Part shown: positions 16,928 to 26,172 of the stretch, one piece after another | How positions within the stretch are numbered: position 1 is the stretch's first letter | How the letters are laid out: each line of letters starts with the position of its first letter | NCBI RefSeq assembly: GCF_030209355.1 | Contig: NZ_JARVSF010000041.1 | Span: 62,001-126,000 of the forward strand | Source of the DNA: Pseudarthrobacter sp. fls2-241-R2A-127 | GTDB taxonomy: Bacteria > Actinomycetota > Actinomycetes > Actinomycetales > Micrococcaceae | DNA length: 64,000 bases | Direction: 5' to 3' | Notes under the pieces: model-generated | What the model saw: only the letters and a program-made list of their open reading frames with translations | Databases searched by the model: none | What the model was told of the DNA's origin: nothing | Translations under genes and position numbers: made by a program

Positions 16928-18055
16928 ATGAAAAAAAGACTCGCACTCTTAGCCTGTATCGCGGCCACCGCCGCTGCCATGGCGTCCGCTGGCCCCGCCT
17001 CCGCCTCCACCCGCACACCTGGTTACGATGTCCTTGCGGATGGACTCATCTCACCCCTGCATGTCAGTGCGGGGACCGGAAGAACCGTCCTGGTGTCCCA
17101 GGACTTTGCCGGGAACCTCACCAGCATCAGGAAGGACGGCTCCACTGCCGACCTGGCGACGGGTACGCCCCAGGGCTGGGAGGTGGCCGGTTCCGACACC
17201 CGCGGCAGCACCACGTATTACCTTGAAAGTGTGGGCGCCGGACAGGGAGACCCCGCCGCGCTGCACGGATACCTCAAGTCGATCGACTCCAAGGGCGACG
17301 TGGATACCATCGCCAACATTGCCGACTACGAACGGCGGCACAACCCGGACGGCTCCCAGCACTACGGGTTTGGCAAGGACGTCAGCGAACAGTGCCTTGC
17401 CGGTTGGCCCGCGTTCCCGCCGGTGAGGTACAAGGGCATTGTGGATTCCCATCCCTACGCCCTGGCGGTCAAGGATGACACCGCCTATGTGGCCGACGCG
17501 GGCATGAACGCCGTCCTCAAGGTGAACCTGAAGAACGGCGACATCGATACGGTCGCTGTCCTGCCGCCACGGACGGCCACCATCCCGGCGGGTTTGAAGA
17601 TCCCGGTGGACATGCAGGGGAACACCATGACGGTGCCGGACTGCGTGGTGGGGCACAAGTACGCATTCGAGCCTGTACCTACCGATGTTGGAATCGGCCC
17701 GGACGGGATGCTGTACGTGACGTCGCTGCCAGGCGGACCGGAAGGTCCTGACCTGGGCGCCCGCGGCGCGATTTTCAAGATCAATCCGTGGAACGGTGAC
17801 ACCGACCTTTGGGCGGACCACATTCTCAGCCCCACGGGCCTGGCCGTGGCCGGCAACGGTGACGTGTATGTGGCGTCGCTGTTCGGCGGCGAGATCCTGA
17901 AGTTCACGTGTGAGGGCAGCCGTTCCCAATTCCTGGCGGTGAACATGCCGGCCGACGTCGACATCAGCGGCCATACGCTCTACGCCACGGCTGACGGGCT
18001 CGGGGATCCCGCGCAGCGGCCGTCCGGAAAAGTCATCAGGGCTGATCTGCATTAA
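16928..18055 (+). CDS. Secreted ScyD/ScyE-like beta-propeller protein
   Basis: A 375-residue protein with a clear signal peptide (MKKRLALLACIAATAAAM..ASAGPASA, cut near residue 27). The mature part has NHL/propeller-type repeats: GLISPLHVSAGTGRTVLVSQDFAGNLTSI, HPYALAVKDDTAYVADAGMNAVLKV, DVGIGPDGMLYVTSLPGG and ILSPTGLAVAGNGDVYVASLFGGEILKF. This matches the ScyD/ScyE family, named after cyanobacterial scytonemin clusters but widespread in actinobacteria with unknown role. ATG 16928 has GGAG 6 nt upstream. It converges on rbfA and shares a terminator hairpin with it. Confidence 0.85.
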   Translation: MKKRLALLACIAATAAAMASAGPASASTRTPGYDVLADGLISPLHVSAGTGRTVLVSQDFAGNLTSIRKDGSTADLATGTPQGWEVAGSDTRGSTTYYLESVGAGQGDPAALHGYLKSIDSKGDVDTIANIADYERRHNPDGSQHYGFGKDVSEQCLAGWPAFPPVRYKGIVDSHPYALAVKDDTAYVADAGMNAVLKVNLKNGDIDTVAVLPPRTATIPAGLKIPVDMQGNTMTVPDCVVGHKYAFEPVPTDVGIGPDGMLYVTSLPGGPEGPDLGARGAIFKINPWNGDTDLWADHILSPTGLAVAGNGDVYVASLFGGEILKFTCEGSRSQFLAVNMPADVDISGHTLYATADGLGDPAQRPSGKVIRADLH

Positions 18056-18083
18056 GGATCCAGCACTGCTGGGTTAAAAGCGG

Positions 18084-18112
18084 CAGGGCCCGGGATCAGC
18101 TCCCGGGCCCTG
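18084..18112. terminator. Shared terminator hairpin between the ScyD-like gene and rbfA
   Basis: Perfect 12-bp stem CAGGGCCCGGGA (18084-18095) with TCCCGGGCCCTG (18101-18112) and a 5-nt loop. It lies between two converging genes. A short U-run follows on the minus strand (CCGCTTTTAACC), so it fits rbfA termination best but can work both ways. Confidence 0.85.
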
Positions 18113-18120
18113 TGCGCGTT

Positions 18121-18630
18121 CTACTTGTTGCTGTCCTCTTCGACGTCGCCGTCGCTGGTGAGGTCGGTGTCCTCTTCGTCGAAGTCGTCTTCGTCGATGT
18201 CGACGTCGTCGGACACGTCGGCCTTGTAGGGGTCGGCGTCGCCGGCGTGCTGCGCGTTGGCAGCCAGCGCGGCCACTTCAGCGTCACGCTTGCGGGCTTC
18301 CCGCAGCAGTTCCTCGAGGTTGGAAGCGTTGACCGGGATCTGGTCAGCCACGAATTCGAGGGTAGGGGTCAGCCGGACGGTGATGTTCCGGCCCACTTCC
18401 TGCCGAAGCACCCCCTTGGCCTTTTCGAGCCCCTTGGCGGCATCGGCCTGGACGGTCTCGTCGCCAAAGACCGTGTAGTAAACAGTGGCGTGCTGCAGAT
18501 CATTGGTCACCCGGGCATCGGTGACAGTAATGCCCTCAAGCCGGGGATCCTTGGCCTTCCGGCCCAGAGCTTCAGCAACAACAACCTTAATCCGCTGCGC
18601 CAACTTGGCAGCACGTGCCGGATCAGCCAT
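18121..18630 (-). CDS. rbfA: Ribosome-binding factor A
   Basis: Assists late 30S maturation and cold adaptation by binding 16S helix 1. About 169 residues, with a KH-like core: MADPARAAKLAQRIKVVVAEAL, DPRLEGITVTDARVTNDLQHATVYYTVFGDE and FVADQIPVNASNLEELL. A C-terminal tail of about 45 residues is extremely acidic (VSDDVDIDEDDFDEEDTDL), common in high-GC actinobacteria. ATG 18630 has GGAG 6 nt upstream. The gene follows infB, separated by a long hairpin element. Confidence 0.96.
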   Translation of the reverse strand: MADPARAAKLAQRIKVVVAEALGRKAKDPRLEGITVTDARVTNDLQHATVYYTVFGDETVQADAAKGLEKAKGVLRQEVGRNITVRLTPTLEFVADQIPVNASNLEELLREARKRDAEVAALAANAQHAGDADPYKADVSDDVDIDEDDFDEEDTDLTSDGDVEEDSNK

Positions 18631-18738
18631 GAACAACTCCTATAAGAAGAAAAAAATTAGGGACGTACGACGGCGACGCCGCTACTTGGGCGATTACGTC
18701 GCCCCGCGTGGCGCGCGCCTTGGTGAGCCAGGGACGAT

Positions 18739-18905
18739 GCCGTCGGGATCTTCCGGCGGCGCTTTGGAGCCGTGAAGGGGGCCCGGGAGTGGCATCGGGC
18801 CTGCCGGAGACGGGTGGCTGACGATCGCAGATCGCCGGCCACCCGTCGTAGGGGCGGGGCCCCCTTTACGGCGGAAAAGCGGGGGCCGCCGGAAAATCCA
18901 ACGGC
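18739..18905. repeat. 167-bp long imperfect inverted repeat (MITE-like hairpin) between infB and rbfA
   Basis: The 318-bp gap 18631-18948 holds no gene but one long palindrome. Outer arms GCCGTCGGGATCTTCCGGCG (from 18739) and the complement ending at 18905 pair with few mismatches. Then come GAAGGGGGCCC near 18774 against GGGGCCCCCTTT near 18858, GACGGGTGGC (18809-18818) with GCCACCCGTC (18838-18847), and the tip CGATC-GCA-GATCG (18822-18834). Almost the whole element folds on itself. A second small inverted repeat, GGCGACG/CGTCGCC, lies at 18672-18703. It is transcribed in the infB-rbfA direction and could attenuate, process or stabilise the message, or be a remnant mobile palindrome. Confidence 0.8.
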
Positions 18906-18948
18906 CCCGCACCTTTGCACTGCTGAGTCGCCTGCAGGCAGATCCAGA

Positions 18949-21849
18949 CTAGACGCGCGGCTTCTCGCGCATCTCGAAGGTCTCGATGATGTCACCCTCG
19001 GTGATGTCGTTGTACGAGCCAAGACCGATACCACATTCGAAGTCCGTGCGGACCTCGGTGGCGTCGTCCTTGAAGCGCTTGAGCGTCTCGATGGTGAGGT
19101 TGTCGCCGATGATCTTGCCGTCGCGGCTGACCCGTGCCTTGGTGTTGCGGCGGATGATGCCGGAGCGGACGATCGAGCCGGCGATGTTTCCGAACTTGGA
19201 GGAGCGGAACACTTCGCGGACCTCGGCGGTGCCAAGCTGGAATTCTTCGTATTCCGGCTTGAGCATGCCCTTGAGCGCCGCTTCGATGTCATCGATTGCT
19301 GCGTAGATGACGGAGTAGAAGCGCATGTCCACTCCTTCGCGGTCTGCCAGTTCGGCAACCCGCTCGGCGGGCTTGACGTTGAAGCCGATGATGACGGCGG
19401 AGTCGACCGTTGCCAGGTTGACGTCGTTCTGCGTGATGGCACCCACACCGCGGTGGATGACGCGCAGCTGGACGCCTTCGCCGACGTCGATCTTGAGCAG
19501 TGCATCTTCGAGGGCTTCCACGGCACCGGAGACGTCACCCTTGAGGATGAGGTTGAGGGTGTCGATCTTGCCTTCGGCGACGGCCTGGTCGAAGTCTTCC
19601 AGGCTGATGCGCTTGCGGCGCTTGGCCAGGGCGGCGTTGCGGTCGGCTGCTTCACGCTTCTCGGCGATCTGGCGGGCGGTGCGCTCGTCAGCGGTCACGA
19701 AGAAGGTGTCGCCGGCGCGCGGCACGTTGGACAGACCCAGCACCTGGACGGGGCGGGACGGGCCAGCCTCGGTCAGGGCGCTGCCGTCGTCGTCGAACAT
19801 CGCACGGACACGGCCGTGGGCCGTGCCTGCCACGATGGTGTCGCCGACGCGCAGGGTGCCGGACTGGACCAGGACGGTGGCAACAGCACCGCGGCCCTTG
19901 TCCAGGTTGGCTTCGATCGCGATGCCGCGGGCGTCCTTGTTCGGGTTGGCGCGCATGTCCAGGGCGGCGTCCGCGGTGAGCAGGACGGCCTCGAGCAGCT
20001 CGTCGATGTTGAGGTTCTGGCGGGCAGAGACCTCAACGAACATGGTGTCGCCACCGTATTCTTCCGGAACCAGGCCGTACTCGGTCAGCTGGCCGCGGAC
20101 CTTGTCCGGGTTGGCGCCTTCCTTGTCGATCTTGTTCACGGCTACGACGATCGGCACGTTGGCCGCCTGGGCGTGGTTGAGCGCCTCAACGGTCTGCGGC
20201 ATCACGCCGTCGTCCGCCGCGACCACCAGGATGGCGATGTCGGTGACCTTCGCACCACGGGCACGCATGGCGGTGAACGCCTCGTGGCCCGGGGTATCGA
20301 TGAAGGTGATCTTCCGGTCGTTGCCCTCGTGGTTGTGGGTGACCTGGTAGGCACCGATGTGCTGGGTGATGCCGCCGTGCTCGCCCGCCATGACGTCGGA
20401 CTTGCGGATGGCATCGAGCAGCCGGGTCTTACCGTGGTCGACGTGGCCCATGACGGTGACAACCGGAGGACGTGCCTCGAGTTCGTCGTCGCCCTCGGCC
20501 TCAAGCTCGGCATCGAAGTCGATGTCGAAGCCGGAGAGCAGCTCGCGCTCCTCGTCTTCCGGCGAGACGACCTGCAGCTTGTAGCCCAGCTCCTCGCCCA
20601 GCAGTGCGAAGGTTTCCTCGTCCAGGGACTGCGTGGCCGTGGCCATTTCGCCCAGGTGGAAGAGGACCGTCACCAGTGCGGCGGGGTTTGCCTCGATCTT
20701 GTCGGCGAAGTCCGTGATGGACGAGCCGCGGCGGAGCCGGATCACAGTGTTGCCGTCGCCGCGGGGTACGCTCACGCCACCCAGCGACGGGGCACTCATC
20801 TGCTCAAGTTCCTGGCGCTTGGCGCGCTTGGACTTGCGCTGCTTGCCACGGCCTGCGCCGCCCTTACCGAAGGCACCCTGGGTACCACCGCGACCGCGGC
20901 CACCCTTGCCGAAGCCACCGCCGGCCGGAGCACCGCCGCCTGCGCCGGGACCACCGGTACCGGGAGCGCCGCCAGGGCGTCCGGGTCCGCGGCCGCCGCC
21001 GGGACGGCCTGCACCTGCGGGTGCGGGACGCTCGGTGCGGTTGGGCATCATGCCGGGCGTGGGACGGGGACCGCCGGGGCGCGGTGCGCCGGGGCGGGGG
21101 CCGCCGGCACCGGCTGCGGGACGGGGTCCACCGGCACCGGCTGCGGGACGCGGCCCACCGGGACGGGGGCCGCCGGCACCGGCTGCGGGACGGGGACCAC
21201 CGGGGCGGTCGCCGTCGCGGCCGCCGCCGGGACGGGGCATGCCCTGGGACGTGGCGAAGGGGTTGTTGCCCGGACGCGGAGCGCGTTCACCGTCTCCGCC
21301 GCGGCCACGGGGCATGCCCTGTGAGGTGGCGAAGGGGTTGTTGCCCGGACGGGGACCGCCGGGACGGGGACCGGAGGCACCCGGCGTGGAACCACCCGGA
21401 CGGGTGGCGGGAGCCGGGGTCTCTGCCTTGGGGGCAGGGCGGGCGCCGGGCTTGGCGCCCGTGGACGGAGCCGCCGGAGCGGCAGGCGCTGGGGTTGCAG
21501 CCGCGGGGGTTGCAGCTGCGGAAGCTGCCGGGGCAGCCTGGGCAGGTGCGGCCGGTGCCTGCGCCGCGGGGGCCGGAGCCTTGGGCGCAGCCGGGCCGGG
21601 GGCCGGTGCTGAAGGACGTGATCCTGCTGCGGGTGCGGGCGCCTTGGGGGCGGCCGCGGGCGTCGCGGCAGGGGCCGCTGACTTGGCAGCGGCGTCGGGG
21701 AAGGCGTTGCGCAGTTTCCGCACAACGGGGGCCTCAATGGTGGATGAGGCGGAGCGAACGAATTCGCCCAGTTCCTGCAGTTTCGTCACTGCATCTTTGG
21801 AAGTTATACCGAGCTCTTTGGCGAGCTCATGTACGCGGACCTTGGCCAC
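18949..21849 (-). CDS. infB: Translation initiation factor IF-2
   Basis: GTPase of 966 residues that places initiator tRNA on the ribosome. N-terminus [21 protein letters not shown] is the IF2-N domain. Residues 45-330 are a long Ala/Pro then Gly/Arg/Pro-rich linker. The GTPase has [14 protein letters not shown] (G1), IDTPGHEAF (G3) and [12 protein letters not shown] (G4), followed by domains II, III and the C-terminal fMet-tRNA binding domain with IIGFNVKP and [19 protein letters not shown]. Length matches long actinobacterial IF-2 forms. It follows ylxR in the nusA operon. Confidence 0.98.
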   Translation of the reverse strand: MAKVRVHELAKELGITSKDAVTKLQELGEFVRSASSTIEAPVVRKLRNAFPDAAAKSAAPAATPAAAPKAPAPAAGSRPSAPAPGPAAPKAPAPAAQAPAAPAQAAPAASAAATPAAATPAPAAPAAPSTGAKPGARPAPKAETPAPATRPGGSTPGASGPRPGGPRPGNNPFATSQGMPRGRGGDGERAPRPGNNPFATSQGMPRPGGGRDGDRPGGPRPAAGAGGPRPGGPRPAAGAGGPRPAAGAGGPRPGAPRPGGPRPTPGMMPNRTERPAPAGAGRPGGGRGPGRPGGAPGTGGPGAGGGAPAGGGFGKGGRGRGGTQGAFGKGGAGRGKQRKSKRAKRQELEQMSAPSLGGVSVPRGDGNTVIRLRRGSSITDFADKIEANPAALVTVLFHLGEMATATQSLDEETFALLGEELGYKLQVVSPEDEERELLSGFDIDFDAELEAEGDDELEARPPVVTVMGHVDHGKTRLLDAIRKSDVMAGEHGGITQHIGAYQVTHNHEGNDRKITFIDTPGHEAFTAMRARGAKVTDIAILVVAADDGVMPQTVEALNHAQAANVPIVVAVNKIDKEGANPDKVRGQLTEYGLVPEEYGGDTMFVEVSARQNLNIDELLEAVLLTADAALDMRANPNKDARGIAIEANLDKGRGAVATVLVQSGTLRVGDTIVAGTAHGRVRAMFDDDGSALTEAGPSRPVQVLGLSNVPRAGDTFFVTADERTARQIAEKREAADRNAALAKRRKRISLEDFDQAVAEGKIDTLNLILKGDVSGAVEALEDALLKIDVGEGVQLRVIHRGVGAITQNDVNLATVDSAVIIGFNVKPAERVAELADREGVDMRFYSVIYAAIDDIEAALKGMLKPEYEEFQLGTAEVREVFRSSKFGNIAGSIVRSGIIRRNTKARVSRDGKIIGDNLTIETLKRFKDDATEVRTDFECGIGLGSYNDITEGDIIETFEMREKPRV
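21060..21390 (-). repeat. Repeats encoding the Gly/Arg/Pro-rich linker of IF-2
   Basis: Near-identical short units encode GGPRPAAGA at least three times between about 21095 and 21200. A longer unit encoding [12 protein letters not shown] occurs twice (about 21241-21274 and 21316-21350). These are in-frame tandem duplications inside the disordered linker. Confidence 0.8.
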
Positions 21850-22001
21850 ATTTCTCCTGTCTCGGTCCGCACCGAGCCAGGCACGAACCGTCTACTTCTT
21901 ACTGCGGACCCCAGCCGCTGATACTGCGGAAGGGCCCATTGCAGAGCGCAACAAAGTTGTCATCGTTACGCACTCATCGCTGGGAACTCATCGGGTTTCC
22001 A

Positions 22002-22349
22002 TCAGATTTCTGACCCGCTTTCAGGTTGGACGATTGGTGTTGCAGCCGCCGCGGCGACGTCAACGGCCGGGCCTGACGTGATCCGGTGTTCAACGGCGGC
22101 GGTCCCGGTCGCGCCCGGAAAGGCACGTCCGAATGCTCGCCGCTTGATCGCCAGAGCCAGGCACGTTTCGTTGGGGTGCAGCCAAGCACCCCGGCCAGCC
22201 ATCCGGCGTCGTTCATCCACCAGGACAGCGGATGACCCGCTGCCTTCGGCGACGAGCCGGAGCAACTGCGACCGCTGGCCTTTCTTCCGGCATCCGATGC
22301 AGGTACGTTCGGGCTGACTCCCGGTGGAAAGCACTTCTGCCACGGTCAT
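22002..22349 (-). CDS. YlxR family RNA-binding/nucleoid-associated protein (DUF448)
   Basis: About 115 residues with the family signature TCIGCRKKGQRSQLLRLV, a GRGAWLHP segment and CLALAIKRRAFGRAF. YlxR folds bind RNA, and family members have been linked to RNase P and to transcription regulation. Position between nusA and infB is conserved. ATG 22349 gives the family-like start; GTG further upstream and an even longer frame to 22424 are possible, since ribosome-site evidence is weak. Confidence 0.88.
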   Translation of the reverse strand: MTVAEVLSTGSQPERTCIGCRKKGQRSQLLRLVAEGSGSSAVLVDERRRMAGRGAWLHPNETCLALAIKRRAFGRAFPGATGTAAVEHRITSGPAVDVAAAAATPIVQPESGSEI

Positions 22350-22454
22350 CGTCCTGACGTTCACTCTGCTGGCCCGGAATACCTGCCTCCGGGATTCCGG
22401 AAAACTGGCATGCACAAGGCACACGGCTGCCGGCCGTTAGGCGCGGTCTTATCT

Positions 22455-22460
22455 ATTCTA
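22455..22460 (-). promoter_or_regulatory. Possible internal promoter before ylxR-infB
   Basis: Minus-strand TAGAAT box about 105 nt upstream of ylxR in the 179-nt gap after nusA. The -35 region is weak. It could let infB be made apart from nusA. Confidence 0.3.
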
Positions 22461-22489
22461 GCCCCTTTGGGCCATTCTGCCCGAAACCG

Positions 22490-22516
22490 GGTGGCTGCCG
22501 GAGTCCGCCAGCCACC
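22490..22516 (-). terminator. Attenuator-like hairpin after nusA
   Basis: GGTGGCTG (22490-22497) pairs with CAGCCACC (22509-22516), 12 nt after the nusA stop. There is no clear U-run. NusA is itself a termination factor, so a partial terminator here would be sensible, but this is inference. Confidence 0.4.
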
Positions 22517-22528
22517 GGCCCCGCCAGG

Positions 22529-23509
22529 TTATTTGTCGCGGGGCGCCGCGGCGTCGGAGACGATGTCGATCCGCCAGCCGGTCAGCTTGGCCGCCAGGCG
22601 TGCGTTCTGGCCTTCTTTGCCGATGGCCAGGGACAGCTGGTAGTCCGGGACCACCACCCGGGCGGACCGGGTTGCTTCGTCGGTGATGGTGACGGAATTC
22701 ACGCGCGACGGCGAGAGGGCGCTGGCGATGAAGGTTGCCGGGTTCTCGCTGAAATCGACGATGTCGATCTTTTCGTCGTTGAGTTCGGTCATGACGGCAC
22801 GGACCCGGGACCCCATTTCACCGATGCACGCTCCCTTGGCGTTGATCCCGGGAGTGTTGGCCTTCACGGCGATCTTAGTGCGGTGTCCGGCCTCGCGTGC
22901 CAGCGCAACGATTTCCACTGAGTGGTCGGCGATTTCGGGCACTTCGAGTTCGAAGAGCTTCCGGACCAGGCCCGGGTGGGAGCGGGACAGCGTAACCGAC
23001 GGGCCCTTGGTGCCGCGGTGGACGTCGATCACCAGGGCGCGCAGGCGGTTGCCGTGGACGTACTTTTCCCCGGGAACCTGCTCCGGCGGCGGCAGCAGCG
23101 CTTCCAGTGAACCGAGGTTGACTTGGATCATTTGCGGGTTGTTGCCCTGCTGGATGGTGCCGGACACCAGTTCACCTTCGCGGCCCTTGAATTCGCCCAG
23201 GACGTTGTCGTCCTCGACGTCGCGGAGCCGCTGCAGGATGATCTGGCGCGCGGTGCTGGCAGCGATCCGGCCGAACCCCTCGGGGGTGTGCTCGAATTCG
23301 CCGATCGGAGCGCCGTCGTCGTCAATCTCGACAGCCCAGATGGTCACGTGGCCGCTCTTGCGGTCAAGCTCGGCCCGCGCTTTTTCGAAGGCGCCGGGCG
23401 ACTTGTGGTAAGCCACCAGGAGCGCCTGCTCGATGGTGGGGATCAGGAGGTCCAGCGGGATTTCACGCTCACGCTCCAAAAGTCTCAGTGCGCTCATGTC
23501 AATATCCAT
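22529..23509 (-). CDS. nusA: Transcription termination/antitermination factor NusA
   Basis: A 326-residue RNA polymerase-associated factor that modulates pausing, termination and rRNA antitermination. Seen: N-terminal polymerase-binding domain ([32 protein letters not shown]), an S1 domain ([22 protein letters not shown]), and KH1/KH2 with [41 protein letters not shown] and [19 protein letters not shown]. It lacks the C-terminal acidic repeats of E. coli NusA, as usual in actinobacteria. Its ATG overlaps the rimP stop by one base, so translation is coupled. ATG 23497 is a second possible start. Confidence 0.97.
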   Translation of the reverse strand: MDIDMSALRLLEREREIPLDLLIPTIEQALLVAYHKSPGAFEKARAELDRKSGHVTIWAVEIDDDGAPIGEFEHTPEGFGRIAASTARQIILQRLRDVEDDNVLGEFKGREGELVSGTIQQGNNPQMIQVNLGSLEALLPPPEQVPGEKYVHGNRLRALVIDVHRGTKGPSVTLSRSHPGLVRKLFELEVPEIADHSVEIVALAREAGHRTKIAVKANTPGINAKGACIGEMGSRVRAVMTELNDEKIDIVDFSENPATFIASALSPSRVNSVTITDEATRSARVVVPDYQLSLAIGKEGQNARLAAKLTGWRIDIVSDAAAPRDK

Positions 23510-24123
23510 CAGGCCTCCTCGGAAGGTCCATTGTGTTCAGGTTCCAGACCATCCTCGGAGAGGTGGCTGAATTCGATCTCGACTTTTCCGTTGCGGATCC
23601 TGTCGAAAGGAAGCTTTACGGGTTCGCCCTGCCGGGGCTTCATGCCCTTCTTGACGGCGACCTCGGGGACCAGGGTCACGCCGTCGTCGTCCACCGACTG
23701 GATGCGCCCGGTGACGTTCTCACCCTGGAGTACGTTGACCTTGACCATCCGGCCACGGGCGCGGTGCCAGTGCCGGGGTTCGGTCAGGGGACGCCCGACG
23801 CCGGGTGAGGACACCTCGAGGTCGTATGGGCGGGTGTCTGCGCCAGGGTCGCTGTCCAGGATGTCGGAGAGCACCTTGGAGATGTCGGCAATGATGTCCA
23901 GGCTGACGCCGCCGGTTTCCTCCTGCGGCAGGTCCACCACGACGTTGACCACCCGGTGTGAGCCGGCGATGTTGATGGCCACGTCCTCAAGATAGAGCCG
24001 GTTGGCCTGGACCGCGGGCTCCAGGAGAGTCCGGAGCCTGGCGGCTTCGGGGTTGTGGGCCGGTGCGGATCCGCTTCCCGTACCGGTGTGGTCTGGTGAA
24101 GCAGTGGCTTCTGCATTGCTCAC
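23509..24123 (-). CDS. rimP: Ribosome maturation factor RimP
   Basis: Helps assemble the 30S head. About 204 residues, with [34 protein letters not shown] in the N-terminal domain and [19 protein letters not shown] in the conserved centre. An N-terminal low-complexity leader of about 25 residues precedes the fold. GTG 24123 is the likely start; GGGAGGG lies about 12 nt upstream, farther than ideal. First gene of rimP-nusA-ylxR-infB. TACGCT (24169-24164) and TAAAAT (24178-24173) boxes upstream are candidate -10 elements. Confidence 0.94.
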   Translation of the reverse strand: MSNAEATASPDHTGTGSGSAPAHNPEAARLRTLLEPAVQANRLYLEDVAINIAGSHRVVNVVVDLPQEETGGVSLDIIADISKVLSDILDSDPGADTRPYDLEVSSPGVGRPLTEPRHWHRARGRMVKVNVLQGENVTGRIQSVDDDGVTLVPEVAVKKGMKPRQGEPVKLPFDRIRNGKVEIEFSHLSEDGLEPEHNGPSEEA

Positions 24124-24212
24124 GATGCCGGCCGCCCTCCCTATAGATGATGTGGTGTCTACTAGCGTAGCTATTTTACCGGCCCAGTGGTGCACCGGGG
24201 TGCCCCCGCAGC

Positions 24213-25322
24213 GTGACACCATGGTCTGTTGTGAACGACCGCCGCGACGACAACCACCTGCCCTTGCGCCCGCTCCGCTTTGCCGCGGCCGCCCTGGCGG
24301 CGCTGGTTGTCCTGAGCCTCGGTTTCGCCCTGGTTCCCGCGGAAAAAACCGCACCGGCCAAGCCCGGCTTTTCGGAGCAGGCCAGGGCGGCGGCGCTCAG
24401 CGACGCCCTGGAGTTGCGGGCTGCGGGACAGGGCCTGGCTGCCGGCGGGACAGTGGATTCCACCACCTTGGACGGCGTTGTGACGTTGCTGACCATCCAG
24501 GCCAGGGCACTCCAGTCCCCCTCGTCCGCACCTGTTGCGTCCCCGGCCCCGTCCCCATCGCCGGTCGCGGCCAACCCTGCCACGGGGGTGGCCGGATTGG
24601 TCCAGGCACTCGCTGCCAGCGGCGCCGCCCGTGTCAAGGACGCAGAAGGGGCCGACGGCGGGATGGCACGCCTCCTGGCCGGGACCGGCACCGCCCAGCT
24701 GCTCACTGCCGGGAGGCTCGCTGCGGCCGCGGGAGTGCCGGCCCCGCAGGTCACGTCCGCAATTCCGGACGCGGAAGTCTCCGGGGCTGCCTCCAGCGCG
24801 TCCCCTTGCGCGGCGCCGCCTGCAGCGGCAGAGTCCACCGGGCCCGGTGATCCTGCGGATGCGCGCCAGGCCTTGGCCGCCGTAACCGCCGTCGAGCAGC
24901 AGGCCATCTACGCCTACCAGGCGGCCCTCCCCCGCCTCGCGCCGGCGGACGCCGGGCCGGCGTCGGAATTCCTGGGCCAGCACAAGAGCCTCGCCGCGTC
25001 CGCGGAAGACCGCCTCCGGGGTGCCTGCGCTGCGTCCGTGCGGCAGCAGCCGGGTTACCTCCTCGATGCCGGCTTCCTCTCCGCACCGGTGGCGGGATTG
25101 GGCCGGATCGAAGCTTCCACCCTGACCGCTTACGGTGATGCCGTGGCACTGTCCCGCGGCCAGGACAGGGCTTGGGCGCTGGGAGCGATGCAGTCAGCGG
25201 CAGCCCGTGCCGCGCGGTGGGGTGTGGACCCGGGACCGGTGCCTGGACTCATCCTGGATGTGGGACAACTGCCTGCCCTGGATGCCGGCGGCCCCGCCGT
25301 GGCCTCACCCGCAGCATCCTGA
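24213..25322 (+). CDS. DUF4439 ferritin-like protein with N-terminal membrane anchor
   Basis: A 369-residue, Ala-rich protein with one N-terminal hydrophobic helix (FAAAALAALVVLSLGFALV). The C-terminal 150 residues look like a DUF4439 ferritin-like helical bundle: ALAAVTAVEQQAIYAYQAALPRL, SEFLGQHKSLAASAEDRLRGACA and the PGYLLDAGF segment. A Pro/Ser/Ala linker lies between. Function unknown. The start is uncertain: GTG 24213 and GTG 24231 both lack a clear ribosome site. It is divergent from rimP. Confidence 0.7.
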   Translation: MTPWSVVNDRRDDNHLPLRPLRFAAAALAALVVLSLGFALVPAEKTAPAKPGFSEQARAAALSDALELRAAGQGLAAGGTVDSTTLDGVVTLLTIQARALQSPSSAPVASPAPSPSPVAANPATGVAGLVQALAASGAARVKDAEGADGGMARLLAGTGTAQLLTAGRLAAAAGVPAPQVTSAIPDAEVSGAASSASPCAAPPAAAESTGPGDPADARQALAAVTAVEQQAIYAYQAALPRLAPADAGPASEFLGQHKSLAASAEDRLRGACAASVRQQPGYLLDAGFLSAPVAGLGRIEASTLTAYGDAVALSRGQDRAWALGAMQSAAARAARWGVDPGPVPGLILDVGQLPALDAGGPAVASPAAS

Positions 25323-25404
25323 ACACGGGCTGCCCCTCCCGCATTGATTTCAAGGCAAGCGCCCGGGGCTGGTACCCGCGCGTCCGGAATGGTTTGCTGA
25401 AGGC

Positions 25405-26172
25405 ATGAACGCGGACGAACCGGCCGATGCCCGGGGCACCAATCCCGGAACCCCTGAGTTGAACGGCCACAGTGCAACAGAACCCCACGGCGTCGATACA
25501 GCCCACCGGCTGAACTGGCTGCGTGCCGGCGTGCTGGGAGCCAATGACGGCATCGTCTCCGTGGCGGCGATCGTGGTGGGCGTGGCCGGGGCCACCGCGG
25601 GATCCGGGCCCATCCTGACAGCGGGCGTCGCCGGCGTGGTGGGCGGTGCGGTGTCGATGGCATTGGGCGAGTACGTTTCCGTCAGCAGCCAGAGCGACAG
25701 CCAGCGGGCCCTCATCGAAAAGGAGCGCCGGGAACTGGCTGAATCACCGGACGAGGAACTGGCCGAGTTGACCGCCCTCTACCAAGCCAAGGGCCTGCGC
25801 CCGGAGACGGCAGCCAAGATGGCCAAGGAACTCACGGCCCGTGATGTTGTGGCCGCGCACCTGTCCGCAGAGCTCAACATCGACGAAACGGATATTGTCA
25901 GTCCCTGGCATGCAGCGTTCGCCTCGGCGCTCGCCTTCACGATCGGTGCCATCCTGCCCATGCTGGCGATCCTGCTTCCGCCGCCGGACCTCCGGATCCC
26001 GCTGACCTTCGTATCGGTCCTAGTGGCCCTGGCGTTGACGGGAGCCCTGGGGGCATGGATTGGCGGCGGCTCCAGAACCAAGGCGGCTGTCCGGGTAGTC
26101 GTGGGCGGCGCCCTGGCACTGGCGGCAACGTTCCTCATCGGCAACCTGCTCGGAGCCTCGGGCGTTGTCTGA
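25405..26172 (+). CDS. VIT1/CCC1 family Fe/Mn transporter
   Basis: A 255-residue membrane protein. Family landmarks: LRAGVLGANDGIVSVAAIVVGVAGA in helix 1, GGAVSMALGEYVSVSSQSD, a cytosolic acidic/metal-binding region between helices 2 and 3 (EKERRELAESPDEELAELTALY..KGL), and three C-terminal helices. Relatives move ferrous iron or manganese out of the cytoplasm or into stores. Next to a ferritin-like DUF4439 gene, an iron role is plausible but not shown. The following kinase gene overlaps it by 8 nt. Confidence 0.9.
   Translation: MNADEPADARGTNPGTPELNGHSATEPHGVDTAHRLNWLRAGVLGANDGIVSVAAIVVGVAGATAGSGPILTAGVAGVVGGAVSMALGEYVSVSSQSDSQRALIEKERRELAESPDEELAELTALYQAKGLRPETAAKMAKELTARDVVAAHLSAELNIDETDIVSPWHAAFASALAFTIGAILPMLAILLPPPDLRIPLTFVSVLVALALTGALGAWIGGGSRTKAAVRVVVGGALALAATFLIGNLLGASGVV

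Noticed and set aside
18772-21324. 850-residue open frame on the plus strand
   Set aside because: Antisense to infB; its end is a low-complexity G/T/C/A run that mirrors the IF-2 linker.
20633-22081. 482-residue Gly/Pro/Ala-rich open frame on the plus strand
   Set aside because: Shadow of the repetitive IF-2 linker in another frame.
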